Shown here: positions 43,842 through 53,652 of the stretch, piece after piece
Layout: each line of letters opens with the position of its first letter
Numbering within the stretch: the first letter of the stretch is position 1
The notes under the pieces: model-generated
What the model was told of the DNA's origin: nothing
The model's database searches: none
What the model saw: only the letters and a program-made list of their open reading frames with translations
Position numbers and translations under genes: made by a program
Assembly: GCA_021299715.1 (NCBI GenBank)
Contig: JAJTEL010000002.1
Coordinates: 372,001-436,000, forward strand
From: Ilumatobacteraceae bacterium
Lineage (GTDB): Bacteria; Actinomycetota; Acidimicrobiia; Acidimicrobiales; Ilumatobacteraceae
Reading direction: 5' to 3'
Length of the DNA stretch: 64,000 bases

Positions 43842-44696
43842 GTGACTGACATCTTGGTTGTAACCGGATTATCTGGAGCAGGTCGGTCCCAGGCTGCAGA
43901 CGATTTAGAAGATCTTGGTTGGTTCGTCGTTGACAACTTGCCCGTCGTGCTTATTGACAAAGTTGTAGAACTTTCGGGCGAAGCCGGTGGTGAAATTACG
44001 AAGTTATGTCTGGTGGTTGGTCATGCTCGTCATCAGGCCGCCATTCTCGATGCTGTGGGAAGTCTGCGTCAGCAGGGTCACACGGCGCGCATTCTGTTCT
44101 TAGAGGCATCCACGCGAGAACTTGTTCGTCGTTATGAAGCAACACGGCGGAAGCATCCGATGAGTGATGGTGTGTTGGGACTTGAATCGGTCATCGAGCA
44201 TGAACGGACCGCTATGAGTCCTGTGAAGGCAGTTGCTGACCTACTTATTGACACCACAGGATTGTCTGTGCATCAACTTCGTCACCAGCTGGTTCAACTG
44301 TTCGGTCCTGAGAACCCCGGAGACTCTTTGCAGTTGTCATTCAGTTCGTTTGGGTTTAAACATGGGGTCCCAATTGACGCAGACATGGTGCTCGATGTTC
44401 GCTTCTTGCCAAACCCTCACTGGGACGAAGCACTACGTCCGTTTAGTGGGCTCGACGAAAGTGTGCGCGACTTTGTTCTAGGCCAGTCGCTAGCAGAAGA
44501 ATTTCTAACCCGCGTGCAGGAACTGCTGCATCTCATTGTTCCCGCTTATGTTTCTGAGGGTCGTAGTTATCTCACCATTGCAATTGGCTGTACAGGTGGT
44601 CGCCACCGCTCGGTGGCAATGGCCGAAGAGATCGGTCGTCGTCTGACCGCTGCCGGTCACCATCCTCGCATTACCCACAGGGACATCAATCTGTAG
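43842..44696 (+). CDS. rapZ: RapZ/YvcJ family nucleotide-binding protein
   Basis: P-loop protein of the RapZ (YvcJ) family; in Escherichia coli RapZ controls glucosamine-6-phosphate synthase through small RNAs, while the actinobacterial role is unclear. Walker A is GLSGAGRSQAADDLEDLGW (Arg in place of the usual Lys) followed by FVVDNLPVVLIDKV. The C-terminal domain has SFGFKHGVPIDADMVLDVRFLPNPHW and the metabolite-binding motif IAIGCTGGRHRSVAMAEEI. 284 aa from the GTG at 43842. In most actinobacteria yvcK and whiA come next and then gap; here gap follows directly. Confidence 0.92.
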   Translation: MTDILVVTGLSGAGRSQAADDLEDLGWFVVDNLPVVLIDKVVELSGEAGGEITKLCLVVGHARHQAAILDAVGSLRQQGHTARILFLEASTRELVRRYEATRRKHPMSDGVLGLESVIEHERTAMSPVKAVADLLIDTTGLSVHQLRHQLVQLFGPENPGDSLQLSFSSFGFKHGVPIDADMVLDVRFLPNPHWDEALRPFSGLDESVRDFVLGQSLAEEFLTRVQELLHLIVPAYVSEGRSYLTIAIGCTGGRHRSVAMAEEIGRRLTAAGHHPRITHRDINL

Positions 44697-44726
44697 GCAA
44701 ATCTCATAGGGCGAACGGTCACGAAC

Positions 44727-44732
44727 TAGGGT
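44727..44732 (+). promoter_or_regulatory. Putative -10 box of the gap operon
   Basis: TAGGGT lies in the 94-base gap before gap, giving a predicted leader of about 50 bases that contains a possible stem GGGGTG (44736-44741) / CACCCC (44750-44755). No convincing -35 box. Confidence 0.3.
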
Positions 44733-44790
44733 CGTGGGGTGGCTATCGACACCCCCGCCACGGGTTTCCTCAGTGAAAGGACGAACTGTC

Positions 44791-45789
<999 letters not shown>

Positions 45790-45801
45790 GAAGAGTTATT
45801 T

Positions 45802-46917
45802 ATGTCGCGTGTTCCCACTCTTGAGGACTTGGGAGATGTGTCGGGCAAACGAGTTCTCGTTCGTACTGACTTCAATGTTCCGATGGAAGGCCCCGACGAT
45901 GCGCGGGTCATTACAGACGATTTTCGTATACGTGCTGCACTTCCCACCATTGAATGGTTGACATCTCGCGGTGCTCACGTTGTGTGTGCCAGCCATTTGG
46001 GCCGTCCGAAGGGCGTTCCAGTAACCAAGTATTCAATGGAGCCAGTTCGTGCTCGTCTGGCTGAACTTGCGCCTGGTGTTGAACTTCTAGAAAACCTGCG
46101 TTTCAACGCGGGTGAAGAAGCCAATTCACCGGAGTTCGTGGCGAGTTTGGTGAAGAACATCGACATGTATGTGAATGATGCGTTTGGTGCTGCGCACCGA
46201 GCCCATGCATCAATAGTGGGGCCTCCACAAACGCTTCCATCCGCAGCAGGGCGACTGCTGCAACGCGAAGTAGAAGTACTAGGTGGATTGCGCGACAATC
46301 CGAAACGTCCGTTTATTGCGGTGTTAGGCGGAGCAAAAGTCAGCGACAAGCTGGGAGTTATTGAGTCGTTGCTTCAGGTGGTGGATTCGTTAGTGATTGG
46401 TGGGGGAATGTGTTTCACGTTCCTCGCCGCACAGGGCTATCCCGTTGGCGCTTCCATTTGTGAACTCGATCAAATTGCTACGTGCAAAAAACTGTTGGAC
46501 AGTGGCAAGTCCATCCATTTGCCTGAAGATTTAGTTGGTCTAGACGCCAACGGAAATTTCGCAACGTTTGGTCTTCGTTTACCTGAAGGTGCTAAGGGTC
46601 TAGATATTGGTCCGGGAACAGCAGCAGCCTTCTCCGATGTCATCATGGACGCTCGAACAGTTTTCTGGAATGGGCCAATGGGCATGTTCGAAGATGAACG
46701 CTTTGCAGCAGGAACACGTACCGTTGCTGAAGCGGTTGCTGCTACGAAGGCTTTCACCATCGTTGGCGGTGGTGATAGTGCCGCAGCGCTCGCCCAATTC
46801 AAGTTGGACGATGAGGTCGATCATGTTTCTACCGGCGGTGGTGCATCACTTGAACTCTTAGAACTGGGCGACCTGCCTGGTCTTGCTGCGTTACGAGGAG
46901 CACCTAATGTCCGCTAA
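45802..46917 (+). CDS. pgk: Phosphoglycerate kinase
   Basis: Glycolytic kinase, 371 aa, somewhat shorter than the usual 390-400. N-domain substrate residues are RVLVRTDFNVPMEG and CASHLGRPKG; LLENLRFNAGEEAN follows. The nucleotide domain has VLGGAKVSDKLGVIESLL, IGGGMCFTFLAAQG, FWNGPMGMFEDERFAAGT and GGGDSAAAL...HVSTGGGASLELLE. AAGAAGAG lies before the ATG. Its last 11 bases overlap tpi. Confidence 0.95.
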   Translation: MSRVPTLEDLGDVSGKRVLVRTDFNVPMEGPDDARVITDDFRIRAALPTIEWLTSRGAHVVCASHLGRPKGVPVTKYSMEPVRARLAELAPGVELLENLRFNAGEEANSPEFVASLVKNIDMYVNDAFGAAHRAHASIVGPPQTLPSAAGRLLQREVEVLGGLRDNPKRPFIAVLGGAKVSDKLGVIESLLQVVDSLVIGGGMCFTFLAAQGYPVGASICELDQIATCKKLLDSGKSIHLPEDLVGLDANGNFATFGLRLPEGAKGLDIGPGTAAAFSDVIMDARTVFWNGPMGMFEDERFAAGTRTVAEAVAATKAFTIVGGGDSAAALAQFKLDDEVDHVSTGGGASLELLELGDLPGLAALRGAPNVR

Positions 46918-47689
46918 CTCTCGACGTCCGCTCATTAGTGGCAACTGGAAAATGCATCAAAATCATTACGAAGCAATTCAGTTCATGCAGAAACTTGCAT
47001 ACCTAGTGGGCAAAGACGATTTCGAGGCAGTCGATGTCTCGGTGCATCCACCTTTTACCGATATTCGTAGTGTTCAAACACTGATTGAAGCCGACAGTTT
47101 GCGTTTTTTATTGGGTGCTCAGCATTGTCACTTTGAGGAAAAGGGAGCATTTACCGGTGAGGTCGCGCCGTCTTTTCTTGCAAAGTTAAACGTGAAATAT
47201 GTGATCTGTGGCCATAGCGAACGTCGCGAAATCTTTGGCGAAACCGATGAGATGGTGAAGAGCAAAGTGAAAGCCATTCTTGCCAGCAATATGACGCCCA
47301 TCGTGTGTGTTGGTGAGACACTCGACGAACGCGAGTCTGGTTCTACAACTGAGAAGGTGGTCGGGCAGGTTCGCTCCGCTCTGTCGGCATTGTCTCCGGA
47401 GCAGGTTGCTTCTCTTGTTGTTGCCTATGAGCCCATTTGGGCTATTGGTACAGGAAAAACAGCGACCACAGAAGACGCTCAAGAAGTGTGTGCCGCCATT
47501 CGTCGAGAGGTGTCTGTCTTATCGGGTGCCGACGCAGCAAACAGCATTCGTGTTCAATACGGGGGCTCAGTAAAGGCCGCGAACATCGCCGATCTCATGT
47601 CTCAACCAGATATCGATGGGGCGCTTGTCGGTGGCGCAAGTCTTGACCCGGACGAGTTCGCTCGTATTGTGCAGTACCGTTTGCATTAG
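46907..47689 (+). CDS. tpiA: Triosephosphate isomerase
   Basis: TIM-barrel enzyme interconverting the triose phosphates, 260 aa. The substrate Lys is in ISGNWKMHQN, catalytic His in VICGHSERREIFGE and catalytic Glu in VVAYEPIWAIGTGKT. The phosphate loop is YGGSVKAANIADL and GALVGGASLDPDEFA. The ATG at 46907 has GAGGAG before it and overlaps the end of pgk by 11 bases. Confidence 0.95.
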   Translation: MSANSRRPLISGNWKMHQNHYEAIQFMQKLAYLVGKDDFEAVDVSVHPPFTDIRSVQTLIEADSLRFLLGAQHCHFEEKGAFTGEVAPSFLAKLNVKYVICGHSERREIFGETDEMVKSKVKAILASNMTPIVCVGETLDERESGSTTEKVVGQVRSALSALSPEQVASLVVAYEPIWAIGTGKTATTEDAQEVCAAIRREVSVLSGADAANSIRVQYGGSVKAANIADLMSQPDIDGALVGGASLDPDEFARIVQYRLH

Positions 47690-47697
47690 GGGTACTT

Positions 47698-48693
47698 ATG
47701 TCGGCAACATTTACAGACACTGCTACGTTGGCAAGCGATGGCACTGTTGGTGTGGTCATTGAAGGCAAGTCGCCACGACAACTCGCGTGGATGCGGTTCC
47801 GTCGGGACAAATTTGCACTCGCCGCCGCCGGAGTCATTTTGTTCTATATCTTTGCCGCGGCTTTCGCGCCCGTCATTTGCGCAGTTCTTGGAATTAGCCC
47901 TTACGAGTTAGATGGCGATGCATTGAACGACTTTGGTCTTCCAAAGGGCGCATTTGGTGGTATCTCTAGTGAACACTGGTTGGGTGTCGAGCCCGGCACT
48001 GGTCGTGACATTCTGGCCAGACTTCTCTATGGCGCTCGCGTGTCGTTGCTTGTGGGTTTTTTGGGAACACTTCTCACCACCACAATCGGCGTGATGATCG
48101 GCATCTTTGCTGGTTATCGCCGTGGAAAAGTTGACGCCGTAGTGGGGCGATTCATGGATCTCACATTGGCGTTTCCTTCTTTCTTGCTCATCATCGCTCT
48201 CACTCGTCCGTTTACCCAGCGTCTCGAGTCGTTGGGTGTGCCTGAAGGAAACCCGGCTCGCCTGACCTACATCGTGTTGGTACTTGCAACGTTCGGATGG
48301 GTGTATGTGGCCCGCGTTGTTCGCGGCCAAACGCTGTCTCTTCGCGAGCGCGAGTTTGTAGAGGCAGCGCGGGCAAGCGGGGCGGGAACTGGGCACATCG
48401 TGTTCAAGCAGTTGTTGCCCAATTTGTGGGCGCCCGTCATTGTGATCGTTTCATTGAGCCTTCCTGGGTATGTAGCAACCGAGAGCACCTTGTCTTTCCT
48501 GGGACTTGGAATGTTGCCCCCAGCGGCCTCATGGGGCGTCATGTTGGGGGACTCGGTGAAGTACTACCGAGCAGATCCCACCTACCTCTTCATCCCTGGG
48601 GTGGCCCTCATCGTCCTGGTCTTGGCCTTCAACATTTTGGGGGATGCCGTTCGCGACGCCCTCGACCCCAAGGCCGACCGCCAGACCCTGTAG
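47698..48693 (+). CDS. Peptide/nickel-type ABC transporter permease (DppC/OppC-like)
   Basis: Inner-membrane permease of a family-5 peptide importer, 331 aa. After a cytoplasmic N terminus (SPRQLAWMRFRRDKFALAAAG), six hydrophobic helices follow. WLGVEPGTGRDILARLLYGARVSLLVG is the OppC/DppC signature, and FVEAARASGAGTGHIVFKQLLPN is the EAA loop that contacts the ATPases. The ribosome-binding site AGGGG precedes the ATG, 8 bases after tpi. With the four following genes it makes a complete importer, in the unusual order C-A-B-D-F. Confidence 0.9.
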   Translation: MSATFTDTATLASDGTVGVVIEGKSPRQLAWMRFRRDKFALAAAGVILFYIFAAAFAPVICAVLGISPYELDGDALNDFGLPKGAFGGISSEHWLGVEPGTGRDILARLLYGARVSLLVGFLGTLLTTTIGVMIGIFAGYRRGKVDAVVGRFMDLTLAFPSFLLIIALTRPFTQRLESLGVPEGNPARLTYIVLVLATFGWVYVARVVRGQTLSLREREFVEAARASGAGTGHIVFKQLLPNLWAPVIVIVSLSLPGYVATESTLSFLGLGMLPPAASWGVMLGDSVKYYRADPTYLFIPGVALIVLVLAFNILGDAVRDALDPKADRQTL

Positions 48694-48766
48694 GACGGAA
48701 AATCTTTCTTTGTCGCCACGGTGGTTATGAATGTTTCTCATCTCTACTAAGGTGAGTTTCATTCAT

Positions 48767-48784
48767 TAGACCCATCCGGGTCTA
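48767..48784 (+). other. Hairpin just upstream of the binding-protein gene
   Basis: TAGACCC (48767-48773) and GGGTCTA (48778-48784) form a perfect 7-base-pair stem with an ATCC loop, directly before the GGGAGGAAAT ribosome-binding site. It may protect the 5' end of a processed binding-protein message. Confidence 0.55.
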
Positions 48785-48797
48785 TTTGGGAGGAAAT

Positions 48798-50519
48798 ATG
48801 ACTAAGCGTCGAATCATCGGTGCCGTCAGCTTTGCTCTCGCTGCATCAGTCCTTGCCGCAGCGTGCGGTGGCGGATCAGACAGCGGTGGCGGAGATGGCG
48901 AAGCCAAAAAGGGCGGAACAATCCGCATCTTGACCAGTGGTGAGCAAATTGCACACCTTGACCCACAGCGAAACTACACAGGGTCCGATCTTGCTTTTGC
49001 AGGAACAACCATGCATCGTTCGCTCACTAGTTACAAGTACGAAGAAGGTGACGCCGGTTCAGAAATTGCCGGTGACCTTGCGACCGATACTGGTACCGCA
49101 TCTAACGAAGGTAAAACGTGGGCGTTCACGCTTCGCGATGGAATTACTTTTGAAGACGGTTCAGCAATCACGTGTGCAGACGTTGCGTACGGCGTTTCAC
49201 GTTCGTTTGCAACAGATGTCATTACGGATGGACCAACCTATGCAATCAGCTACATCGATGTTGCTGATTATCCAGGTCCGTACACCGCCACTGCCGAACA
49301 GCAGGCTGCGTATGACAAGGCTGTGGCATGTGAAGGCAACACCATCACGTTCAATTTGAAGAACCCAGTTGCTGACTTCAACTACACCACAACGTTGCTT
49401 ACTTTCAGCCCAGTGCCGAAGGCAAAAGACAATGGCGAAAAGTACGACATGAATCCAGTGTCCTCTGGTCCATACAAGATTGAAAGCTACGAAGTTGGCA
49501 AGTCCCTTGTATTGGTGCGTAACGAAAATTGGAACGCAGATTCTGACGAACTTCGTAAGGCGTATGCAGATTCAATCGTCTACGAATTCGGTCTTGAAGA
49601 AGCAACAATCGACGAGCGCATGATTGCCGATGCAGGTGATGATCAGTTCGCAGTGTCTGAAGGTATTCAGCCAGAAAACCTTCAAACCATCTTTGAAAAT
49701 GGTGATGAGGCTCTGAAGGCTCGTTCGGTTGACTACTACGACCCATATGTGTCTTACACAAACCTCAACAACGAGAACCTCTCTTGTTACGAAGTGCGTA
49801 AGGCCATTTACTTGGCTCTCGACCGTGAAGCTCTTCGTAAAGCCGGCGGTGGTCCATACACCGGTGACTTTGCCGACGGTTTCGTTAAGCCAGCGCTTGC
49901 ACTTGACTACGCAAAGTCGACAATGCCAGAGGGTTACAACACCGATGGCAGCGCCAACGTCGAGGCCGCGAAAGCTGCTGTAGCGGAAGCCGAAACCAAG
50001 TGTCCAGATGTTGTTGCCCGCGCAAAGAGCGGACTGAACTTCTACTACCCGGATACCCCAACATGGCAGAAGTCATTGGCTATTTGGCAGGACAACCTTG
50101 GTGCTATTGGCTTCAAGCTCAAGCCTGAGGCTGTCGAGCCCAGCCAGTACTGGCCAACAGTGATGAACCCAGAAACCGATTACGACATCGCTCGTGGTGG
50201 CTGGGCTCCAGACTGGGCTAATGCTTCAACGGTTATTCCAGAACTGTTCACCACCGGTGGCGGATTCAACTTGACCCGTAACTCCAAGGACGCTGACTAT
50301 GCAGAGTTCGAAGGACTTGTGAATGCAGCAAAGGTCAACCTTGACCGAGTTGCACAAGGCAAGCAGTGGCAAGAGTTGAACCAGTATGTGGTGGACCGCC
50401 TGTGGGCACTTCCTGGCTCTTTCTTAAAGGCTCAGAGCATTTGGGGCTCAAAAGTGGGTAACACCTTCCAGTGGGGCCCATTCGGAGCGTTCTGCTTCGG
50501 CAACCTCTACGTCAAGTAA
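48798..50519 (+). CDS. Peptide ABC transporter substrate-binding lipoprotein (SBP_bac_5)
   Basis: Extracytoplasmic binding protein of the DppA/OppA family, 573 aa, anchored as a lipoprotein. The signal is TKRRIIGAVSFALAASVLAAACGGG with the lipobox LAAAC and the mature Cys at about residue 24. A Gly/Ser-rich linker follows. Family features are GGTIRILTSGEQIAHLDPQ, FTLRDGITFEDGSAITCADV and SSGPYKIESYEVGKSLVLVRN, then the C-terminal lobe with WAPDWANASTVIPELF. A strong ribosome-binding site (GGGAGGAAAT) suggests high expression. Hairpins flank the gene. The ligand cannot be told; oligopeptides are most likely. Confidence 0.93.
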   Translation: MTKRRIIGAVSFALAASVLAAACGGGSDSGGGDGEAKKGGTIRILTSGEQIAHLDPQRNYTGSDLAFAGTTMHRSLTSYKYEEGDAGSEIAGDLATDTGTASNEGKTWAFTLRDGITFEDGSAITCADVAYGVSRSFATDVITDGPTYAISYIDVADYPGPYTATAEQQAAYDKAVACEGNTITFNLKNPVADFNYTTTLLTFSPVPKAKDNGEKYDMNPVSSGPYKIESYEVGKSLVLVRNENWNADSDELRKAYADSIVYEFGLEEATIDERMIADAGDDQFAVSEGIQPENLQTIFENGDEALKARSVDYYDPYVSYTNLNNENLSCYEVRKAIYLALDREALRKAGGGPYTGDFADGFVKPALALDYAKSTMPEGYNTDGSANVEAAKAAVAEAETKCPDVVARAKSGLNFYYPDTPTWQKSLAIWQDNLGAIGFKLKPEAVEPSQYWPTVMNPETDYDIARGGWAPDWANASTVIPELFTTGGGFNLTRNSKDADYAEFEGLVNAAKVNLDRVAQGKQWQELNQYVVDRLWALPGSFLKAQSIWGSKVGNTFQWGPFGAFCFGNLYVK

Positions 50520-50540
50520 GAGAAAACTCATACTCGGAAG

Positions 50541-50571
50541 GAGGGGACACCGTCACAGACGGTGTCCCCTC
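50541..50571 (+). terminator. Strong hairpin after the binding-protein gene
   Basis: GAGGGGACACCGTC (50541-50554) and GACGGTGTCCCCTC (50558-50571) form a perfect 14-base-pair stem with an ACA loop. The following TGACCTTTACTGAC is not a clean T-run, so it is more likely a partial terminator or 3' mRNA stabiliser between binding protein and permease than a full stop. Confidence 0.65.
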
Positions 50572-50615
50572 TGACCTTTACTGACTAATTTGGTTTATAG
50601 GAAGGGGAGGGACCA

Positions 50616-51605
50616 ATGCTTTTGTTCGTGACACGTCGAATTCTTTTTGCGTTGGCACTGTTGTTGGCCGTCTCTTTCTTCACCTACATGTTGTTCGCAA
50701 TGTTGCCCGCTGATCCGGCGGCATTAACGTGCGGCAAAAATTGCAAACCAGAAATTATTGAAGCCAACCGTGTGCGGCTTGGATACGACAAACCTCTCCT
50801 AGAGCAGTACTGGCTGTTCATCAAGGGCTTCTTTGTAGGTCGCGACTATGGAGTAGGGGCAGCAGCCTTCTCGTGCCCTGCACCATCGCTTGGATATTCA
50901 TTCAGCCAACACGAGTGCGTGACTACTTTGATTGCTCGTACCTTCCCCGTCACTTTCTACTTGTCGCTCGGTGCATTCATTTTGTGGATGACCTTAGGAA
51001 TTGGCTTGGGCACGATTGCTGCGCTGAAAAGGGGACGGTGGCAGGACAGAGCAGCCACCACATTTAGCGCTGTCGGAGTCAGCCTTCCCACCTTCTACAT
51101 CGGTCTCCTAGTTTTGTTTTCGTTCTGTATTTGGCTTCGTATTCTTCCGTTCCCGTCATACGAGTCGCCTTTTGAAGATCCACTGTCATTTCTCACCACA
51201 ATGATTCTTCCCTGGACAACGTTGGCTGTTTTGTCTGCTGCCGGATACACACGTCTCACACGAAACGGAATGTTGGAAGCAATGAACGAAGATTTTGTTC
51301 GTCTAGGAATTGCTAAGGGTCTTCGCCGTCGAACAATTATTCGCAAATATGTCCTTCGTTCGGCTTTGGTTCCCATTGTCACCATTGCAGGCTTAGATTT
51401 CGCGGCACTGTTGGGCGGGGCAATCATTACCGAAAGTGTCTTTTCACTGCCAGGAATGGGTCGTATGTCCATCAGAGCTGTCGTTGAATCGGACCTACCG
51501 GTCCTAGTGGGAACCACCATGACGGCGGCTGTCTTTATTGTTCTGGCAAATGTTGTAGTCGACGTCTTGTATGGCGTCCTTGACCCACGTGTGCGATCAA
51601 AATGA
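50616..51605 (+). CDS. Peptide ABC transporter permease (DppB/OppB-like)
   Basis: Second permease of the importer, 329 aa, six membrane helices starting with RRILFALALLLAVSFFTYMLF. It has the DppB-type MLPADPAALTCGKNC segment and an EAA loop VRLGIAKGLRRRTIIRKYVLRSALVPI near the C terminus. Between helices 1 and 2 is an enlarged external loop with four cysteines (TCGKNC and FSCPAPS...HEC), unusual for DppB; disulfides are possible. A strong ribosome-binding site (GGAAGGGGAGGGA) precedes it. The stop overlaps dppD by 4 bases. Confidence 0.9.
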   Translation: MLLFVTRRILFALALLLAVSFFTYMLFAMLPADPAALTCGKNCKPEIIEANRVRLGYDKPLLEQYWLFIKGFFVGRDYGVGAAAFSCPAPSLGYSFSQHECVTTLIARTFPVTFYLSLGAFILWMTLGIGLGTIAALKRGRWQDRAATTFSAVGVSLPTFYIGLLVLFSFCIWLRILPFPSYESPFEDPLSFLTTMILPWTTLAVLSAAGYTRLTRNGMLEAMNEDFVRLGIAKGLRRRTIIRKYVLRSALVPIVTIAGLDFAALLGGAIITESVFSLPGMGRMSIRAVVESDLPVLVGTTMTAAVFIVLANVVVDVLYGVLDPRVRSK

Positions 51606-52627
51606 GTAACAGCCCACTCTTGTCGGTGTCGAACCTCTGCGTGTCGTTCAATACTCCCGATGGAGTTGTTCAAGCAGTGAACGATGTTTCGTTTGATTTA
51701 TTTCCAGGTCAGACGTTGGGAATTGTGGGGGAGTCCGGTTCTGGTAAGTCGGTGACTGCGTCTTCGCTCTTGCGTCTGAACAATTCTGTTACCTCTACAA
51801 CTACTGGTTCTGTTCAACTTGAAGGACGCGATGTATTGACAGTGGACGAGCCCACCATGCGTTCAATTCGTGGTCAAGACATTGCCATGGTCTTTCAAGA
51901 TCCGCTCTCGGCGTTGAATCCGTATTACACCGTTGGCGATCAGATTGCCGAGGCGTACATTATCCATCACTCATCAGCAACGAAAGATGACGTTCGGGCT
52001 CGAGTGTTGGAAATGCTCAAGAAAGTAGGCATTCCAAATCCTGAAAAGCGCATTGATGAGTATCCACATCAATTCTCCGGGGGCATGCGACAGAGAATTG
52101 TTATTGCTATTGCGCTAATCAATTCTCCGCGAATTCTCATTGCCGACGAACCAACGACTGCTCTCGACGTAACAGTGCAGGCACAGATTTTGGACCTCAT
52201 GCTTGACCTACAAAGAGAGACGGGGATGGCCATTATTCTCATCACCCACGACTTGGGTGTGGTAGCCGAAGTGGCTGACTCAACGTTGGTGATGTACGGC
52301 GGGCGAATAGTTGAACGTGCAACGGTGAGCGAGATATTCGCTACTCCCACACATCCGTATTCATGGGGCCTTTTGGGTGCAGTGGGAAGTCTTGATACAA
52401 GTACCCGCGGACATCTCACCACGATCCCAGGCACACCACCATCACTCATTTCTCTTCCGACTGGATGTTCGTTTCATCCACGTTGTGCGTATGCCAAAGA
52501 CACCGGCAGCAGATGCACAACAGAGGTTCCTGAATTGCACAAGGTCTCCGGCACGTCATCGTCGTCGGCATGTCATATGAGCGATGCTCAGCTGGTTTCT
52601 CTTGGTGCTCGCGGAGACACACTATGA
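51602..52627 (+). CDS. Peptide ABC transporter ATP-binding protein (DppD/OppD-like)
   Basis: First ATPase of the importer, 341 aa. Walker A VGESGSGKSVTASSLLRL, Q-loop FQDPLSALNPYYTVGDQI, ABC signature FSGGMRQRIVIAIALI, Walker B ILIADEPTTALDVTVQAQI and the switch His in LITHDLGVVAEVAD are intact. The C-terminal oligopeptide-transporter extension with cysteines (TGCSFHPRCAYAKDTGSRC) may bind an iron-sulfur cluster, as in some DppD proteins. It overlaps its neighbours by 4 bases on both sides. Confidence 0.93.
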   Translation: MSNSPLLSVSNLCVSFNTPDGVVQAVNDVSFDLFPGQTLGIVGESGSGKSVTASSLLRLNNSVTSTTTGSVQLEGRDVLTVDEPTMRSIRGQDIAMVFQDPLSALNPYYTVGDQIAEAYIIHHSSATKDDVRARVLEMLKKVGIPNPEKRIDEYPHQFSGGMRQRIVIAIALINSPRILIADEPTTALDVTVQAQILDLMLDLQRETGMAIILITHDLGVVAEVADSTLVMYGGRIVERATVSEIFATPTHPYSWGLLGAVGSLDTSTRGHLTTIPGTPPSLISLPTGCSFHPRCAYAKDTGSRCTTEVPELHKVSGTSSSSACHMSDAQLVSLGARGDTL

Positions 52628-53634
52628 AACAGGCTGCCTTAGAGGCCCACAATGTCATCAAGTATTTCCCTACAGGACACTCCGGAATTCTTGGTCGACC
52701 CACGAACGAAGTCAAAGCCGTAGACGGAGTGTCATTTTCCATTGCACATGGTGAAACGCTTGGTGTTGTCGGAGAATCTGGTTGTGGCAAATCAACGCTG
52801 GCGCGTGTGGTGACTCGTCTTATTGACGCAACGTCTGGAGAAATTCTGATGGACGGGGAGTCCATCTCACACTTGTCGGGAAAGAGCCTTCGCATCGCTC
52901 GACGTAAATTACAAATGATCTTTCAAGATCCGTATGCATCCTTAAACCCCCGACACAGCGTGGGGCAAATTATTTCGTCGCCACTTTCTGTGCAAGGAAT
53001 CTCTCCGCCACAAGGAGTAAAGGCTCGTGTACAAGAATTAATGGAACTTGTTGGCCTTAATCCTGAGCATTACAACCGATATCCGCATGAATTCTCGGGT
53101 GGGCAACGACAACGAATCGGCATAGCGCGGGCACTGGTGTTGGAACCCACAGTGCTTGTGGCAGACGAACCCGTGTCTGCTCTTGACGTCAGTATCCAAG
53201 CTCAAATCCTGAATCTGCTGGAAACTCTCCAAGCAGAGCTCGGTCTGACCTATATGTTCATTGCGCACGACTTGTCTGTGGTTCGTCACATTGCCGACAA
53301 TGTCGCCGTCATGTATCTGGGCAAGATTGTTGAAATGGGTTCGGCGCAGTCTGTGTACACCCAACCTGGACACCCTTATACATCGGCACTCTTGTCTGCT
53401 GTTCCGGTGGCCGATCCCACTCGCCGGGGACGCGACGGCCGTATTCGGTTAGAGGGTGATGTGCCTTCGCCCATTGATCCACCGTCTGGATGCCGTTTTA
53501 GAACCCGCTGTTGGAAGGCCACAGATCTGTGTGCCTCGACTGAGCCCCTGCTCGCAGACCAAGGGAATGGACACCTGGTGGCATGTCATTTCCCCATGGA
53601 GACCCCAGTGACCTTGGGGAACACTCAGCCCTAA
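52624..53634 (+). CDS. Peptide ABC transporter ATP-binding protein (DppF/OppF-like)
   Basis: Second ATPase of the importer, 336 aa from the ATG at 52624, which overlaps the dppD-like stop by 4 bases (ATGA). Walker A VGESGCGKSTLARVV, Q-loop FQDPYASLNPRHSVGQI, signature FSGGQRQRIGIARALVLE, Walker B VLVADEPVSALDVSIQAQI and His in FIAHDLSVVRHIAD are complete. The C-terminal cysteine pattern (SGCRFRTRCWKATDLC) matches its partner. An upstream reading would add 18 residues inside the previous gene and is rejected. Confidence 0.93.
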   Translation: MKQAALEAHNVIKYFPTGHSGILGRPTNEVKAVDGVSFSIAHGETLGVVGESGCGKSTLARVVTRLIDATSGEILMDGESISHLSGKSLRIARRKLQMIFQDPYASLNPRHSVGQIISSPLSVQGISPPQGVKARVQELMELVGLNPEHYNRYPHEFSGGQRQRIGIARALVLEPTVLVADEPVSALDVSIQAQILNLLETLQAELGLTYMFIAHDLSVVRHIADNVAVMYLGKIVEMGSAQSVYTQPGHPYTSALLSAVPVADPTRRGRDGRIRLEGDVPSPIDPPSGCRFRTRCWKATDLCASTEPLLADQGNGHLVACHFPMETPVTLGNTQP

Positions 53635-53652
53635 GGGGTAACCTCAATAACC

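Noticed and set aside
50541-50571. Complete intrinsic terminator closing the transporter operon
   Set aside because: The stem is perfect but no T-run follows, and three further transporter genes continue 45 bases downstream, so only a partial terminator or stabiliser role is claimed.
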